Origin: Clostridium sp. OF09-36
GTDB taxonomy: Bacteria; Bacillota; Clostridia; Lachnospirales; Lachnospiraceae
Direction: 5' to 3'
Assembly: GCF_003481985.1 (NCBI RefSeq)
Contig: NZ_QUMD01000039.1
Location: forward strand, 1-22,516
DNA: 22,516 nt
How positions within the stretch are numbered: the stretch's first letter is position 1; every line of letters starts with the position of its first letter. Shown here piece by piece: positions 14,931-22,413 of the stretch. The notes below the pieces were generated by a model. The model worked only from the letters and a program-made list of their open reading frames with translations, had not been told where the DNA came from and made no database searches. The translations under genes were made by a program, and so were the position numbers.

Positions 14931-15455
14931 ATGCAGAAGAAAATGATACTGAAAAGTGATATGCGGGTGTATTTTGATATGGATGGGACAATTGCAAAAT
15001 GGCGAGATGTTCCAGTGGAGGAAAGCAGAAAACCTGGATATTATACAGACCTGGAACCGGAAACAGAATTATTGGATTTTTTAAGTGCTGCTCTGAAGGC
15101 AGACATAAACATGAATATATTATCCTCATACTATACAGATACCAGAGCGCTTCTGGAAAAGAAAAAGTGGCTGGATAAGTACCTGCCGGGAATCAGCTCT
15201 TCACACTGTCTCTTTGTTCCTTATGGAATAAATAAAGCGGAATTTGTTGAAACCATGCTGCACCGAAAACTGGGAAAGATGGACATCCTGGTCGATGACC
15301 ATACACCAAACCTTACACGCTGGGAAACGGCCGGAGGTACAGGCGTGAAATGGCTGAACGGAATCAATGGAAAGAATGGCCGTTTTGAAGGCATCCGGGT
15401 AGGACGCGTGGAGGAACTGAAAGCAGCATTTGATGAGATTGCAGATAGAAAATAA
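14931..15455 (+). CDS. HAD-superfamily 5'-nucleotidase-like protein (NT5C type)
   Basis: A 174-residue phosphatase-like protein of the 5'(3')-deoxyribonucleotidase group. Motif I is YFDMDGTIAKW (Asp16, Asp18), motif II is MNILSSYY, and the acidic motif near the C-terminus is ILVDDHTPN. Proteins of this group are common in phages, plasmids and integrative elements of Firmicutes as well as in chromosomes. I chose ATG 14931 with AAGAAGGG at 14913-14920; the frame is open from a TTG at 14898 without a clear binding site, and ATGs at 14943 and 14961 are also possible, the latter placing motif I at the very start. It stands alone between a terminator-like hairpin and its own terminator. Confidence 0.75.
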   Translation: MQKKMILKSDMRVYFDMDGTIAKWRDVPVEESRKPGYYTDLEPETELLDFLSAALKADINMNILSSYYTDTRALLEKKKWLDKYLPGISSSHCLFVPYGINKAEFVETMLHRKLGKMDILVDDHTPNLTRWETAGGTGVKWLNGINGKNGRFEGIRVGRVEELKAAFDEIADRK

Positions 15456-15468
15456 TACGATATTAGGA

Positions 15469-15498
15469 AGACTGCAGGAATTTTGTCCCGCAGTCTTT
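15469..15498 (+). terminator. Rho-independent terminator of the nucleotidase gene
   Basis: Stem AAGACTGC / GCAGTCTT, extended inward by GG / CC across one mismatch, loop AATTTTGT, then a short T-rich tail. It lies 14 bp after the stop codon. Confidence 0.75.
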
Positions 15499-15588
15499 CT
15501 GTTAGATACATATGGTAACGCCCAGGAGTTATGGTAAGGTCGCCGCAGGGAACGGGCATCTGGATGAGCGCACAAGGATGATGCACCA

Positions 15589-16146
15589 TTAGATAAAGAC
15601 GGAAGCATAAAAGATACCATCTTCATAGCGAAATTCTGTTACTCCATAATGACGCTGCGCACCCGGACCGAGGCGGTTCCGGTGCCCAAGCCCTCATGCT
15701 TGCTTGAACGGAATTGGCTGTTTTCTTCGATAGGGGTGCAGCAGCAGGTATTGTCCACAGCTAGTGCAATATGCCCGCTTTCTTACCGGGCGCGGATGCG
15801 GATAAAAGGAGCAATATCTTTGCATTCCCCGCAGACATCTAGCGCATTTTCCAGGAGATTTCCGAGAATGGAACATAACGCCGGTTCATTGATGGAAAGG
15901 CGTTTTGGAAGTTCGAGACGAACGGAAAAGTCAATTCCAGCTTTGCGTGCACCTTATCCGTAATAGCGGACAATGGTATTAACTGCATAATTTTCGCACC
16001 AGGTCCGGGCAGTGTCTGGGGGAAGAGTCATGCGGTACTATTCGATATACGATTTCAGATCCTCTGTTTTCCCGCTGCTCAGGTAATACTTGATCACATT
16101 TAAATGCTGGCGCAGATTATGGCACGCCTGGCGAACAGTATCCATG
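15589..16146 (-). pseudogene. Decayed GHKL (AgrC-like) sensor histidine kinase
   Basis: Minus-strand remains of a peptide-sensing type kinase. Recognisable blocks in order: MDTVRQACHNLRQHLNVIKY (His-box region), LPKRLSINEPALCSILGNLL then ENALDVCGEC (N-box), and at the end HYGVTEFRYEDGIFYASVFI and stop. Three in-frame stops interrupt it (after KSYIE, after VRYYG and after IRIRAR), and a frameshift lies between the glycine-rich box and HYGVTEF. The amino-terminal membrane sensor domain is absent; similarity ends just upstream of MDTV near 16146. Kinases of this class normally pair with a LytTR regulator; none is visible next to it. It cannot make a functional kinase. Confidence 0.8.
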
Positions 16147-16219
16147 TGTATAGGATCTACTGACATCTATGCTGATCAGTCCGTCCATTTTACCTAGCGT
16201 GGAATTAGCTGAATATGTG

Positions 16220-17743
16220 TTATATGAGCAAGAATGTTTTTTTTAATGGATGGGTAATATTAAACTCAACCCACCATTCAATATCGTCCGATACTGGTTC
16301 AAAGTGTAGGGCAGAGCAAGCAATATGGAGATTTTTTTGCTTGCTGTCATCCCACAGGATCGTGGTTGCCCCATACGCACCGCCGATCATGACAATATCA
16401 TTTTGTGCTTCCGGTGAAAAGTGATTTGTTATAGGAGCGATTTCTAAAGGCTTATCGCCATCAGCACAATCCCGGATGAAAATATCATCGTCTGGCTTAG
16501 GCGAAAGCGTATAGCTCATAGCAGTAAAATGCGTCGGATAAAACCAACGGTCAGAGTCAATGCGCTTTTTATAAATTGTCTGCGGATCCAATTCCTGTAC
16601 GGTCAATGTGTATTTTATTCCGCTGACTGGATGGGAGAAAGAAAACGAATCGCCGGGAGCGGGTGTCTTGAAATGTGGTCCTGGGACACGGTGCGACTGT
16701 TGCTCCATCGTAAGGGAGAGAGATTTTATTTCAGGACGGCGTTTGCTTGTCCATGGAAAAGCTGCCCTAAAAATCATCCACCCATAGGATATGTCCAAAT
16801 TATAGTATTCCAACGCCCACTTTGCTTCCAATTCATTGATCATCCCATCTGGCAAACATGGATTAAAGACCACCGAGCAACCGTGGGAAGTCTGCATAAT
16901 TTTCCCGTTCAATTCCAAACGAGGAATAAAGTCAAGGCAAAGCGGGTTGTCTAAATCTATTTGTATTTGCTGCTCCTGCGTGAAGTATATGCAGGAGTCA
17001 TTTTCGGGGTGTAAATCCCACTTTTTCATAAACTTGCAAATGTCCTCTGCGGGGGTACACATACAGAAATCCAAGACAAGTCCCTTGCTGCAGGAATACA
17101 CCGCAGGAATAGTCCAATGATGCCCAGCCCATTCAAATTGTTTATCTACTCGGATTTCTGCCCCAGCACGGTCTTTTCCTGAATGCCCCCAAAAGTTTCC
17201 ATCAAAGTAGACTTTCCACTCCGGGATCGTCGGTTCTGCATCCGGGTTCATATCAGTATCATAATAATCCTCGGTATACTTGATTTTGCTATAATCAAAA
17301 GATGTTTGCAGCTCTTTGATATATGCCCATGGATGCTCCATAGGCTTCAATTTCATTTTCTCGGCAAGCTCCGAAAGTGTCCTTTGCTGTTCCTGCGTTG
17401 GAGGATTGTCCTGCAAAAAGGCTTCAAATTGCGCTTCGTCCCACATCCACGATTGCTCCAAAGTTGATGCATCGCCGCAAGCAAGGATCAAGCTTAAAAA
17501 GTCTGAAAAATTCCTCGCCAGTGGGTGAACAAAATTAGGTGAAGAGTTCATAGGGTTAATGGAAAATACCATGCTTCCAAAGCTCCGAATAAAGCAGAAA
17601 TGGATACCGTCCACACCTGCCCAACCAAATATAGATGATCCTTTGGGCGTACAAAAGTATGGTGCATTATCTTCACGGAACTCTAGGCCCACGGAGGAGA
17701 GATCAATTTTACTCTGCAAAAACTTCTGAAATGTTCTGGCCAT
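16220..17743 (-). CDS. Large protein of unknown function
   Basis: A 507-residue protein that I cannot assign. No signal peptide or membrane helix is seen; the protein is rich in Trp, Phe and Tyr and looks cytoplasmic. The first 100 residues (FGWAGVDGIHFCFIRSFGSM, then HPLARNFSDFLSLILACGDA) faintly recall SUKH/SMI1-type immunity domains, with the aromatic-rich core and an ARxFxDFL helix, but this is a weak impression. Further on it has KVYFDGNFWGHSGKDRAG and PVSGIKYTLTVQELDPQ. I chose the second ATG (17743) because GGAG at 17756-17753 lies 9 nt before it; the first ATG at 17758 overlaps that site. A TATAAT on the minus strand at 17784-17779 may be its -10. It is downstream of, and co-oriented with, the recombinase-like operon. 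Confidence 0.75.
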   Translation of the reverse strand: MARTFQKFLQSKIDLSSVGLEFREDNAPYFCTPKGSSIFGWAGVDGIHFCFIRSFGSMVFSINPMNSSPNFVHPLARNFSDFLSLILACGDASTLEQSWMWDEAQFEAFLQDNPPTQEQQRTLSELAEKMKLKPMEHPWAYIKELQTSFDYSKIKYTEDYYDTDMNPDAEPTIPEWKVYFDGNFWGHSGKDRAGAEIRVDKQFEWAGHHWTIPAVYSCSKGLVLDFCMCTPAEDICKFMKKWDLHPENDSCIYFTQEQQIQIDLDNPLCLDFIPRLELNGKIMQTSHGCSVVFNPCLPDGMINELEAKWALEYYNLDISYGWMIFRAAFPWTSKRRPEIKSLSLTMEQQSHRVPGPHFKTPAPGDSFSFSHPVSGIKYTLTVQELDPQTIYKKRIDSDRWFYPTHFTAMSYTLSPKPDDDIFIRDCADGDKPLEIAPITNHFSPEAQNDIVMIGGAYGATTILWDDSKQKNLHIACSALHFEPVSDDIEWWVEFNITHPLKKTFLLI

Positions 17744-17801
17744 AATAATAATCTCCATAAATACTGCTAGTTTGTCTAATTATAGTGAATGGATGACAAA
17801 A

Positions 17802-18248
17802 CTAAATCTGGGTGACCTGGCTGATCTGCCAACCAAACCTTGTGCTATTTACAGCCGTGCAGCGTAGGGTATAAGTACGAGATGCTTTTACAGTATATTG
17901 AAATACAAACTGGATGCTAGTAATGGAGTGCAAACAGGAGTCATCATAATCTTTAAATGAAGCATCTGTTAATTCAATTTCCTGGATTGAACGAATAGCG
18001 AAGAAACCATATAATCCCTTAATGATATAATCCTGTGATTCGTAGAAAAACTTTTCTGTCAAGGCAGCATCCGGCAGCAGGTTAATGTCCTGTTTTAATT
18101 GGGCGAAAAGCCACTGCCGCAGGCCGCGCTCAATGTGAGACCGAGTGAAATCTATATTAATGGCAGCCGGCTTTACAGCAGTTGCAGTTAAGAGCTGCTC
18201 AAATGAATTTGATTTTTGTTTTCTCTTGAAAAAGGGCAGCCGGTTCAC
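17802..18248 (-). CDS. Small conserved-looking protein, partner of the recombinase-like gene
   Basis: A 148-residue protein of unknown function. It starts with GTG (18248-18246), preceded by a perfect AAGGAGG 9 nt away; an ATG in another frame just upstream is not used. The basic amino terminus NRLPFFKRKQK is followed by an alpha-helical stretch (RGLRQWLFAQLKQDINLLPD) and a C-terminal half with alternating polar/aromatic strands (SIQFVFQYTVKASRTYTLRC, then FGWQISQVTQI). The shape resembles NTF2/Tim44-like alpha+beta folds, but I have no motif to prove it. It follows the recombinase-like gene by 14 bp and must be co-transcribed with it, so the two may act together. Confidence 0.7.
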   Translation of the reverse strand: MNRLPFFKRKQKSNSFEQLLTATAVKPAAINIDFTRSHIERGLRQWLFAQLKQDINLLPDAALTEKFFYESQDYIIKGLYGFFAIRSIQEIELTDASFKDYDDSCLHSITSIQFVFQYTVKASRTYTLRCTAVNSTRFGWQISQVTQI

Positions 18249-18262
18249 ACTTCATTTCCTCC

Positions 18263-19273
18263 TTAGCTATTATATCGCAAGGATAAGGCTACATAATCAC
18301 ATGGGGCAGCGTTTAGGCTCGGGGCAGCCTCTTTGTATTTGGTCATCCATCTGGAGTCTGTTGAAACATAGTCTGATACCAACTCCTCAGGGGCGTGGCT
18401 GCGCAGCATTAAAACAATGGCAAAATTACGGAGTTGCTGCAGAGTGAAAGGACGAACTCCGGCCCGCAGGCAGGCCTTTTTGATTTCCAACAACAGGTTG
18501 CGCTGAGTAAACGGGTACCGCTTGAGTCCGGTTAGAAAAAGATTACCTGTTTCATTGTCTGTTTGCTCGGAAAGCAGTAGCAGCAGTGAGAAGAGGTCAG
18601 ATGGAACCTTGATAAAACGGTTTCTGATACCCAAAATCATAATTCCACACTGATCAGCCTGGCCACTGGTAACCAGCTGCTGGATCTTTAAGCCACAAAT
18701 TTCTTCCGTTGTTATGCCCGTGCGAAGAACAAGTGAAATTATTGCAAACAAGGTTACATTCTGTTCATCCATAAGTGTAGATAATACGTGATCGATATCC
18801 TGCATGGTGATCCCAACAACAAGTGGCTGATCACATTCGAAAGAAAATTCTGGAAAGAGTCCAGAAAATCTTCCAGTATCTGAGATTTCTGCCGGTTCCT
18901 CACGCTGAAGATCTGGTACCAACATATCGAAATCAGCAGTGTCATCGCTGACTTCTGCATCTAAGTATCTTGCAAATGCCCGCAATGCACGGATCCGTGT
19001 GCATAAGGAATGCTTGGAATATTTATCGCGCACAGAAGAAAAGTAATAATGCACATCCTCTGCAGATATCTGCTGGATGTCTTTTTTTAGTAGGTTGAAA
19101 AAATCAGCAAACATATAAGCATATTCATTCGCTGTTCTCGTATTTTTGAAATGTTTACGGTATTGAGAAAATGAATCCAGTGTAAAGTCGGAGCAATAGG
19201 GAGTAAGCCGTGATAAATCCACCGGATTCGGCTGGTCTAAAATATTCTGGAATAATTCTTCGGATATTTGCAT
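18263..19273 (-). CDS. Degenerate tyrosine-recombinase-like protein
   Basis: A 336-residue protein with tyrosine recombinase layout: SAM-like core-binding domain (about 30-110; NTRTANEYAYMFADFFNLL, then SLCTRIRALRAFARYL) and a catalytic-domain homologue from about 155. Arg I is kept (LVLRTGITTEEICGL, Arg184). The HxLR box reads FTLQQLRN, so Arg282 is kept but the His is Gln279, the following conserved His is Asn283, and the GHSS-type box reads YVSTDSRWM. A Tyr is present at 313 (TKYKEA). Several catalytic histidines are therefore replaced, and it may bind DNA without normal recombination activity. ATG 19273 is chosen for GAGGAGG six nt upstream; the longer frame from 19309 lacks a site. A strong minus-strand promoter is listed separately. 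Confidence 0.8.
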   Translation of the reverse strand: MQISEELFQNILDQPNPVDLSRLTPYCSDFTLDSFSQYRKHFKNTRTANEYAYMFADFFNLLKKDIQQISAEDVHYYFSSVRDKYSKHSLCTRIRALRAFARYLDAEVSDDTADFDMLVPDLQREEPAEISDTGRFSGLFPEFSFECDQPLVVGITMQDIDHVLSTLMDEQNVTLFAIISLVLRTGITTEEICGLKIQQLVTSGQADQCGIMILGIRNRFIKVPSDLFSLLLLLSEQTDNETGNLFLTGLKRYPFTQRNLLLEIKKACLRAGVRPFTLQQLRNFAIVLMLRSHAPEELVSDYVSTDSRWMTKYKEAAPSLNAAPCDYVALSLRYNS

Positions 19274-19319
19274 GAAATCCTCCTCAAATCGGGTGATGAT
19301 ACAGTTCAATTATAGATTT

Positions 19320-19348
19320 ATTATACTATGAGAATGAATTGAAATCAA
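19320..19348 (-). promoter_or_regulatory. Promoter of the recombinase-like operon
   Basis: Minus strand TTGATT (19348-19343), exactly 17 nt, TATAAT (19325-19320). It lies 47 bp before the start codon of the recombinase-like gene. Confidence 0.7.
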
Positions 19349-19418
19349 CGAAAATAGAACATATATTCGGACCAATGGGGGCAGATACACACTCAAATGA
19401 ATTAAGAGTTTAATAATA

Positions 19419-19443
19419 TTTACGTTTACATTGTAAACGTAAA
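19419..19443. promoter_or_regulatory. 25-bp perfect palindrome in the divergent intergenic region
   Basis: TTTACGTTTACA and TGTAAACGTAAA around a single central T, without a mismatch. It lies between the minus-strand promoter at 19320-19348 and the plus-strand promoter at 19500-19528. The form is that of an operator for a symmetric DNA-binding protein, or of a recombinase/partition site. The recombinase-like protein is one candidate binder (inference). Confidence 0.6.
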
Positions 19444-19499
19444 CATTATATGAAAAATACTCTGCGGAGCACAAAAACGGCCATAAACTGAGAAACAGA

Positions 19500-19528
19500 T
19501 TGGAAAAAACATATAATCTGCCTATAAT
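19500..19528 (+). promoter_or_regulatory. Promoter of the RadC-type gene
   Basis: TTGGAA (19500-19505), 17 nt, TATAAT (19523-19528). The resulting leader is about 190 nt. It contains a near-palindrome (TTGGAAG, AATATT, TTCC; 19592-19614) and a 27-codon open frame at 19553-19636, so the leader may be regulatory. Confidence 0.65.
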
Positions 19529-19724
19529 AGAATTATAAGTGAAAGTATACGCATGAATACAGGCAGTTCCATTCATATTCCTGATCATCATTGTTGGAAG
19601 AATATTTTCCTACAGATAATAGGCTATTACTTATGAGAATGATAAGGTGTGAGCTATGAAATGCGAAAATAGCTGCAGTTGGAAAGAATAGTGCTTGTAA
19701 AAACATAATAGGGGAGAAGAAGTG

Positions 19725-20240
19725 ATGAAGGGGAAAAAGGTAAAGAAAGATACGCAGAGGATCAGTCTATACAGGGTCCGGCTGGAGAAAGATCGTGACT
19801 TAATGAAGCAGCGCAGGGCGACCGGCATTGCAGCTCCGGAAGAAATTGTGAAAGTAATAAAGCCGGTTTTTGATGGGGCAGACCGGGAACAATTTGTAGT
19901 TCTGTATCTTAATATGAAGCTGCATCCGATTGGTGTGGAAATTATAGCGATCGGGGGAAGCTATGCATGCAATGTAGAGATCAAGAACGTATTCAAAGGT
20001 GCGATTGTAGCCAATGCAGTAGCCATCGCGGTTGCGCATAATCATCCAAGCGGTGTACCTAAGCCGTCTGAGGGAGATTTTACATTAACACGTCAGATTG
20101 CATGGGCCGGGGAAATATTGGGGATTCGCTTAATAGATCATGTGATCATCGGTGAAGATACATTTTACAGCATGAAAAAGGAAAACCCAGGCGTATCGTT
20201 GACCGACATAGGATTAGATCAGGAAGAAATGGATGCGTAA
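19725..20240 (+). CDS. radC: RadC-family JAB-domain protein
   Basis: A 171-residue JAB1/MPN-type metalloprotein. The zinc motif HNHPSGVPKPSEGD is intact (about residues 104-117), with IDHVIIGEDTFYSM behind it; the family's upstream segment is EQFVVLYLNMKLHPIGVEI. Chromosomal RadC proteins are longer (about 225 residues) with an amino-terminal UPF0758 helix-hairpin-helix part; this short form without it is the kind found on plasmids and integrative elements. RadC function is not settled despite the name. I chose ATG 19725 (GGGGAG at 19711-19716, 8 nt spacing) over GTG 19722. It is transcribed divergently from the recombinase-like operon. Confidence 0.9.
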   Translation: MKGKKVKKDTQRISLYRVRLEKDRDLMKQRRATGIAAPEEIVKVIKPVFDGADREQFVVLYLNMKLHPIGVEIIAIGGSYACNVEIKNVFKGAIVANAVAIAVAHNHPSGVPKPSEGDFTLTRQIAWAGEILGIRLIDHVIIGEDTFYSMKKENPGVSLTDIGLDQEEMDA

Positions 20241-20335
20241 AGCAAACTGCAGAAAACCGAAAAGTTGTGAATACCTGTAAATCCTGGATGAATCAGGATG
20301 ATCGGAAATCTTTTTGACGGATTTTTGCTACGTTA

Positions 20336-20463
20336 GGAAGTGGATTTTTAAACTCTGATACCCAAAATCACGATGGGATAGTGGCATCCAACTATTCGCT
20401 AAACACTGGTTTAACGAATAGTTGACGATGAAGAGGGGCCATTCCAGATTTAAAACGACTTCC
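20336..20463. repeat. 128-bp inverted-repeat element with a perfect inner hairpin
   Basis: Outer ends: GGAAGTGGATTTTTAAA at 20336-20352 and TTTAAAACGACTTCC ending at 20463, imperfectly complementary. Inside lies a perfect 10-bp stem CAACTATTCG / CGAATAGTTG (20389-20424) extended by TAAA / TTTA across one mismatch, loop CACTGG. No gene is supported here. The form suggests a small non-autonomous mobile element or a structured RNA. The remaining part of the 286-bp gap (20241-20335) holds a small hairpin ATCCTG / CAGGAT near 20280 that may help end the RadC transcript. Confidence 0.45.
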
Positions 20464-20526
20464 TGTGTGGTACAATCAGCACGATATCTGGATCTTCCCC
20501 CTCTTTTTAATTTATCACCAATTCTA

Positions 20527-20793
20527 CTATGCATTAAGACATTCAATTAAGTCTACTGGTTTTGCAGTGATACTTTCCGTCACTTCAAGATTATCACTAA
20601 GAATATTTATGTGCCAGGAAGAAGTAAGTTCATCATATTCAATATCAGTTACATATTCCGGACGTTCCGCAAGAGCCTGTCGGCGTTCCTCTGCTTTTTT
20701 CTTCAGCACACTAAGCATATCTTTTTCTGTTCCATGAAATGAATAGAATGAAACGATGCAGTCACAATCTGTAACGATAATAATATAGTTCAT
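20527..20793 (-). CDS. Small hypothetical protein
   Basis: An 88-residue protein, not recognised. It begins MNYIIIVTDCDCIVSFYSFH and has a charged middle helix (LKKKAEERRQALAERPEYV) and a strand-rich end (SWHINILSDNLEVTESI). No membrane segment or signal peptide is clear. ATG 20793 has AGGAGG at 20808-20803 with 9 nt spacing, a strong site that supports it as a real gene; the TTG directly before is less likely. It is the last gene of the minus-strand run that begins near 22368, 96 bp behind the SdpI-type gene, and an AT-rich spacer between them (20840-20860) could hold its own -10. Confidence 0.6.
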   Translation of the reverse strand: MNYIIIVTDCDCIVSFYSFHGTEKDMLSVLKKKAEERRQALAERPEYVTDIEYDELTSSWHINILSDNLEVTESITAKPVDLIECLNA

Positions 20794-20889
20794 CAAATAT
20801 TTCCTCCTGACATTTGAAATTTAGGATTTCCACCACTTTGGTAATTATAATTATATTCCCGCCAGGTGAATTTCTGCCTGCGTCATATT

Positions 20890-21267
20890 CTATCTGCGCG
20901 TTCCGTCATCATAAAATTTCTTCTTTAATGCGTGTTCCGTTGGTAAAATAGATAGAACCAAAACAATGCATTGAATGATTACCAGAATTAGGCTGACATT
21001 TCCAATCGCATCTTCGTCACTGTGATAGAATGGAACATGCACCAGTACGGAAGGAATAATCATCCATAATCCAATCTTCCACCATAGCTGGCCGCAATAA
21101 TCATGTGCGAATTTCCATGTTTCTATATTTTTCATGGAACGCCGTGTCCGGTATCCGACCACACCATTAATGTGTTTCGGGCAATGCTTCCACATCATTC
21201 TTCCGGCAATCAGCATTGTAAAAGGAACTAATAAGTCACAAACCAAAATAAACCACCAGAACCACAT
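20890..21267 (-). CDS. SdpI-family membrane protein
   Basis: A 125-residue integral membrane protein with the SdpI C-terminal domain: GRMMWKHCPKHINGVVGYRT, then RSMKNIETWKFAHDYCG, followed by two further hydrophobic helices. It has three or four helices in all. In Bacillus the SdpI protein gives immunity to the SdpC killing toxin and acts as a signal receptor; many Firmicutes carry paralogues of unknown role, so immunity is only a possibility here. The frame is open from 21432, but ATG 21267 is chosen because GAGGTGG lies just before it and helix 1 (MWFWWFILVCDLLVPFTML) starts there. It follows the exported protein gene by 25 bp. Confidence 0.82.
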   Translation of the reverse strand: MWFWWFILVCDLLVPFTMLIAGRMMWKHCPKHINGVVGYRTRRSMKNIETWKFAHDYCGQLWWKIGLWMIIPSVLVHVPFYHSDEDAIGNVSLILVIIQCIVLVLSILPTEHALKKKFYDDGTRR

Positions 21268-21292
21268 AAAACCACCTCTGAAATTTGAATTG

Positions 21293-21709
21293 TCATTCGC
21301 TCTTTTTGAAGGAAATGGAATCAATTTGGAGATATTTTTTTTGATGACGTGAAATGGAAAGCTCAAGTATATACTTGTCAGTGCGGCCATCATCATTTGT
21401 GCACTGAAATACCATTTCACCCTTTCCGTCATTCAAGGCAATTATATGAAACTCTGAAATAGTTCCCGCAATGTTGTGATAATCGCTTACAAAGATTTCT
21501 GGTTTCAATGTGATTGACCATTCTTTACGATTATCATCATTATTCAGCTCCAACAGCAAAGAACCTCCATTGACAACTTCGCCCGACCAATTATTTCCAT
21601 CGACAACAAATGATGTTTGCTGATTATCTGGTATGTTTAAGATAATTACTACTGCACCAACTACGATTATCAATATAAGAGCAAAAAAGATGCATTGTTT
21701 CTTTTTCAT
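21293..21709 (-). CDS. Membrane-anchored or exported protein of unknown function
   Basis: A 138-residue protein with an amino-terminal signal/anchor (MKKKQCIFFALILIIVVGAV) and no lipobox Cys, then an extracellular all-beta-looking domain: NNWSGEVVNGGSLLLELNN, then KEWSITLKPEIF, GKGEMVFQC and DKYILELSISRHQKKYLQID. The arrangement of a W-containing strand followed by GKGEMVFQ recalls small secreted beta-sandwich domains such as chagasin-like inhibitors, but motifs are not decisive. GAGGGGGCACT precedes ATG 21709. It lies between the DUF2500 gene and the SdpI-type gene on the same strand. Confidence 0.75.
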   Translation of the reverse strand: MKKKQCIFFALILIIVVGAVVIILNIPDNQQTSFVVDGNNWSGEVVNGGSLLLELNNDDNRKEWSITLKPEIFVSDYHNIAGTISEFHIIALNDGKGEMVFQCTNDDGRTDKYILELSISRHQKKYLQIDSISFKKSE

Positions 21710-21760
21710 AGTGCCCCCTCTTTGTAAATCCTAGGTTCTTTCACACTATCAACTCCAGAA

Positions 21761-22132
21761 TCACACGCGCTCAAATGACAGATATCTCGTTCCCTGAAAC
21801 GTAAGTTTCCCAATGTCGCCTTCCGCCAGCATTCCATATTCACTGCCAGTAACCGGCAGTTCCATCCGGTCACCGCTCGCTACCTGAAACGTGACATAGT
21901 AGCTGGTACTTGAAGTCGAATGGTAGCCATGCGTTCCAGACAGGTCACCCGCATTTGCATGGCTATGATGTGTGATACTTTCACGCTTTGCGACGATGGT
22001 TGCATTCACCGACAAACGCGGTGACTGATTGTTTTTATGCCATGTTCCGATTCCTGTCGCAAACTGGAAGATGATCATGCCGAAAACCATTACGAAGATA
22101 ATCGGAAACATAAACTCAAACATCATAAACAT
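21761..22132 (-). CDS. DUF2500-family membrane protein
   Basis: A 123-residue protein with one amino-terminal membrane helix (MFPIIFVMVFGMIIFQFA) and a cytoplasmic or surface domain of the DUF2500 type: SPRLSVNATIVAKRES, SYYVTFQVASGDRMELPV and the closing GEYG/EGDIGKLTFQGTRYLSF pattern (here SEYGMLAEGDIGKL). Function of the family is unknown. The frame is open from 22240, but ATG 22132 is chosen because GAGGTG lies 7 nt before it and the upstream gene ends 5 bp before; the longer version would run through that gene. Confidence 0.82.
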   Translation of the reverse strand: MFMMFEFMFPIIFVMVFGMIIFQFATGIGTWHKNNQSPRLSVNATIVAKRESITHHSHANAGDLSGTHGYHSTSSTSYYVTFQVASGDRMELPVTGSEYGMLAEGDIGKLTFQGTRYLSFERV

Positions 22133-22137
22133 ATAGC

Positions 22138-22368
22138 TCACCTCTTCTTCATCTTTCGTCCAAGGATCACTCTGAGCACAAAACATACGACAATCACGAA
22201 AAGTGAAGCAGCGATATACAGTAATGTTTCTGTATACCACGGTGAAGAATACGATTCGTATAGTTTCGGAAAGCGCTTATACTCATAGAAATCCATACCC
22301 GTTTTAATCACAATCACATAGAAACTCGCATAGATAATATATTTTAATAAATCGTATAGTTTATTCAT
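22138..22368 (-). CDS. Small two-helix membrane protein
   Basis: A 76-residue protein with two membrane helices (LLKYIIYASFYVIVIKTG and LLYIAASLFVIVVCFVLRVI) and a basic end GRKMKKR. ATG 22368 has GGAGGCGAT with 6 nt spacing. The frame runs back to 22437, but that part lies in the group II intron. I do not recognise the family. It is the first gene of the minus-strand run and is separated by 5 bp from the DUF2500 gene, so they are co-transcribed. The intron ends 45 bp upstream and may have separated this gene from its promoter. Confidence 0.65.
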   Translation of the reverse strand: MNKLYDLLKYIIYASFYVIVIKTGMDFYEYKRFPKLYESYSSPWYTETLLYIAASLFVIVVCFVLRVILGRKMKKR

Positions 22369-22413
22369 GCCATCGCCTCCGCGATATACTGTTTTTACTT
22401 TTTGGCATCGGCA

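Noticed and set aside
15649..15963. 104-codon plus-strand open frame
   Set aside because: The minus strand here is a readable GHKL kinase remnant.
19310..19591. 93-codon minus-strand open frame
   Set aside because: It covers both divergent promoters and the 25-bp palindrome and has no ribosome-binding site.
19553..19636. 27-codon open frame in the radC leader
   Set aside because: No convincing ribosome-binding site; mentioned only as a possible leader peptide.
20328..20546. 72-codon minus-strand open frame
   Set aside because: It runs across the 128-bp inverted-repeat element and lacks a start signal; probably chance.
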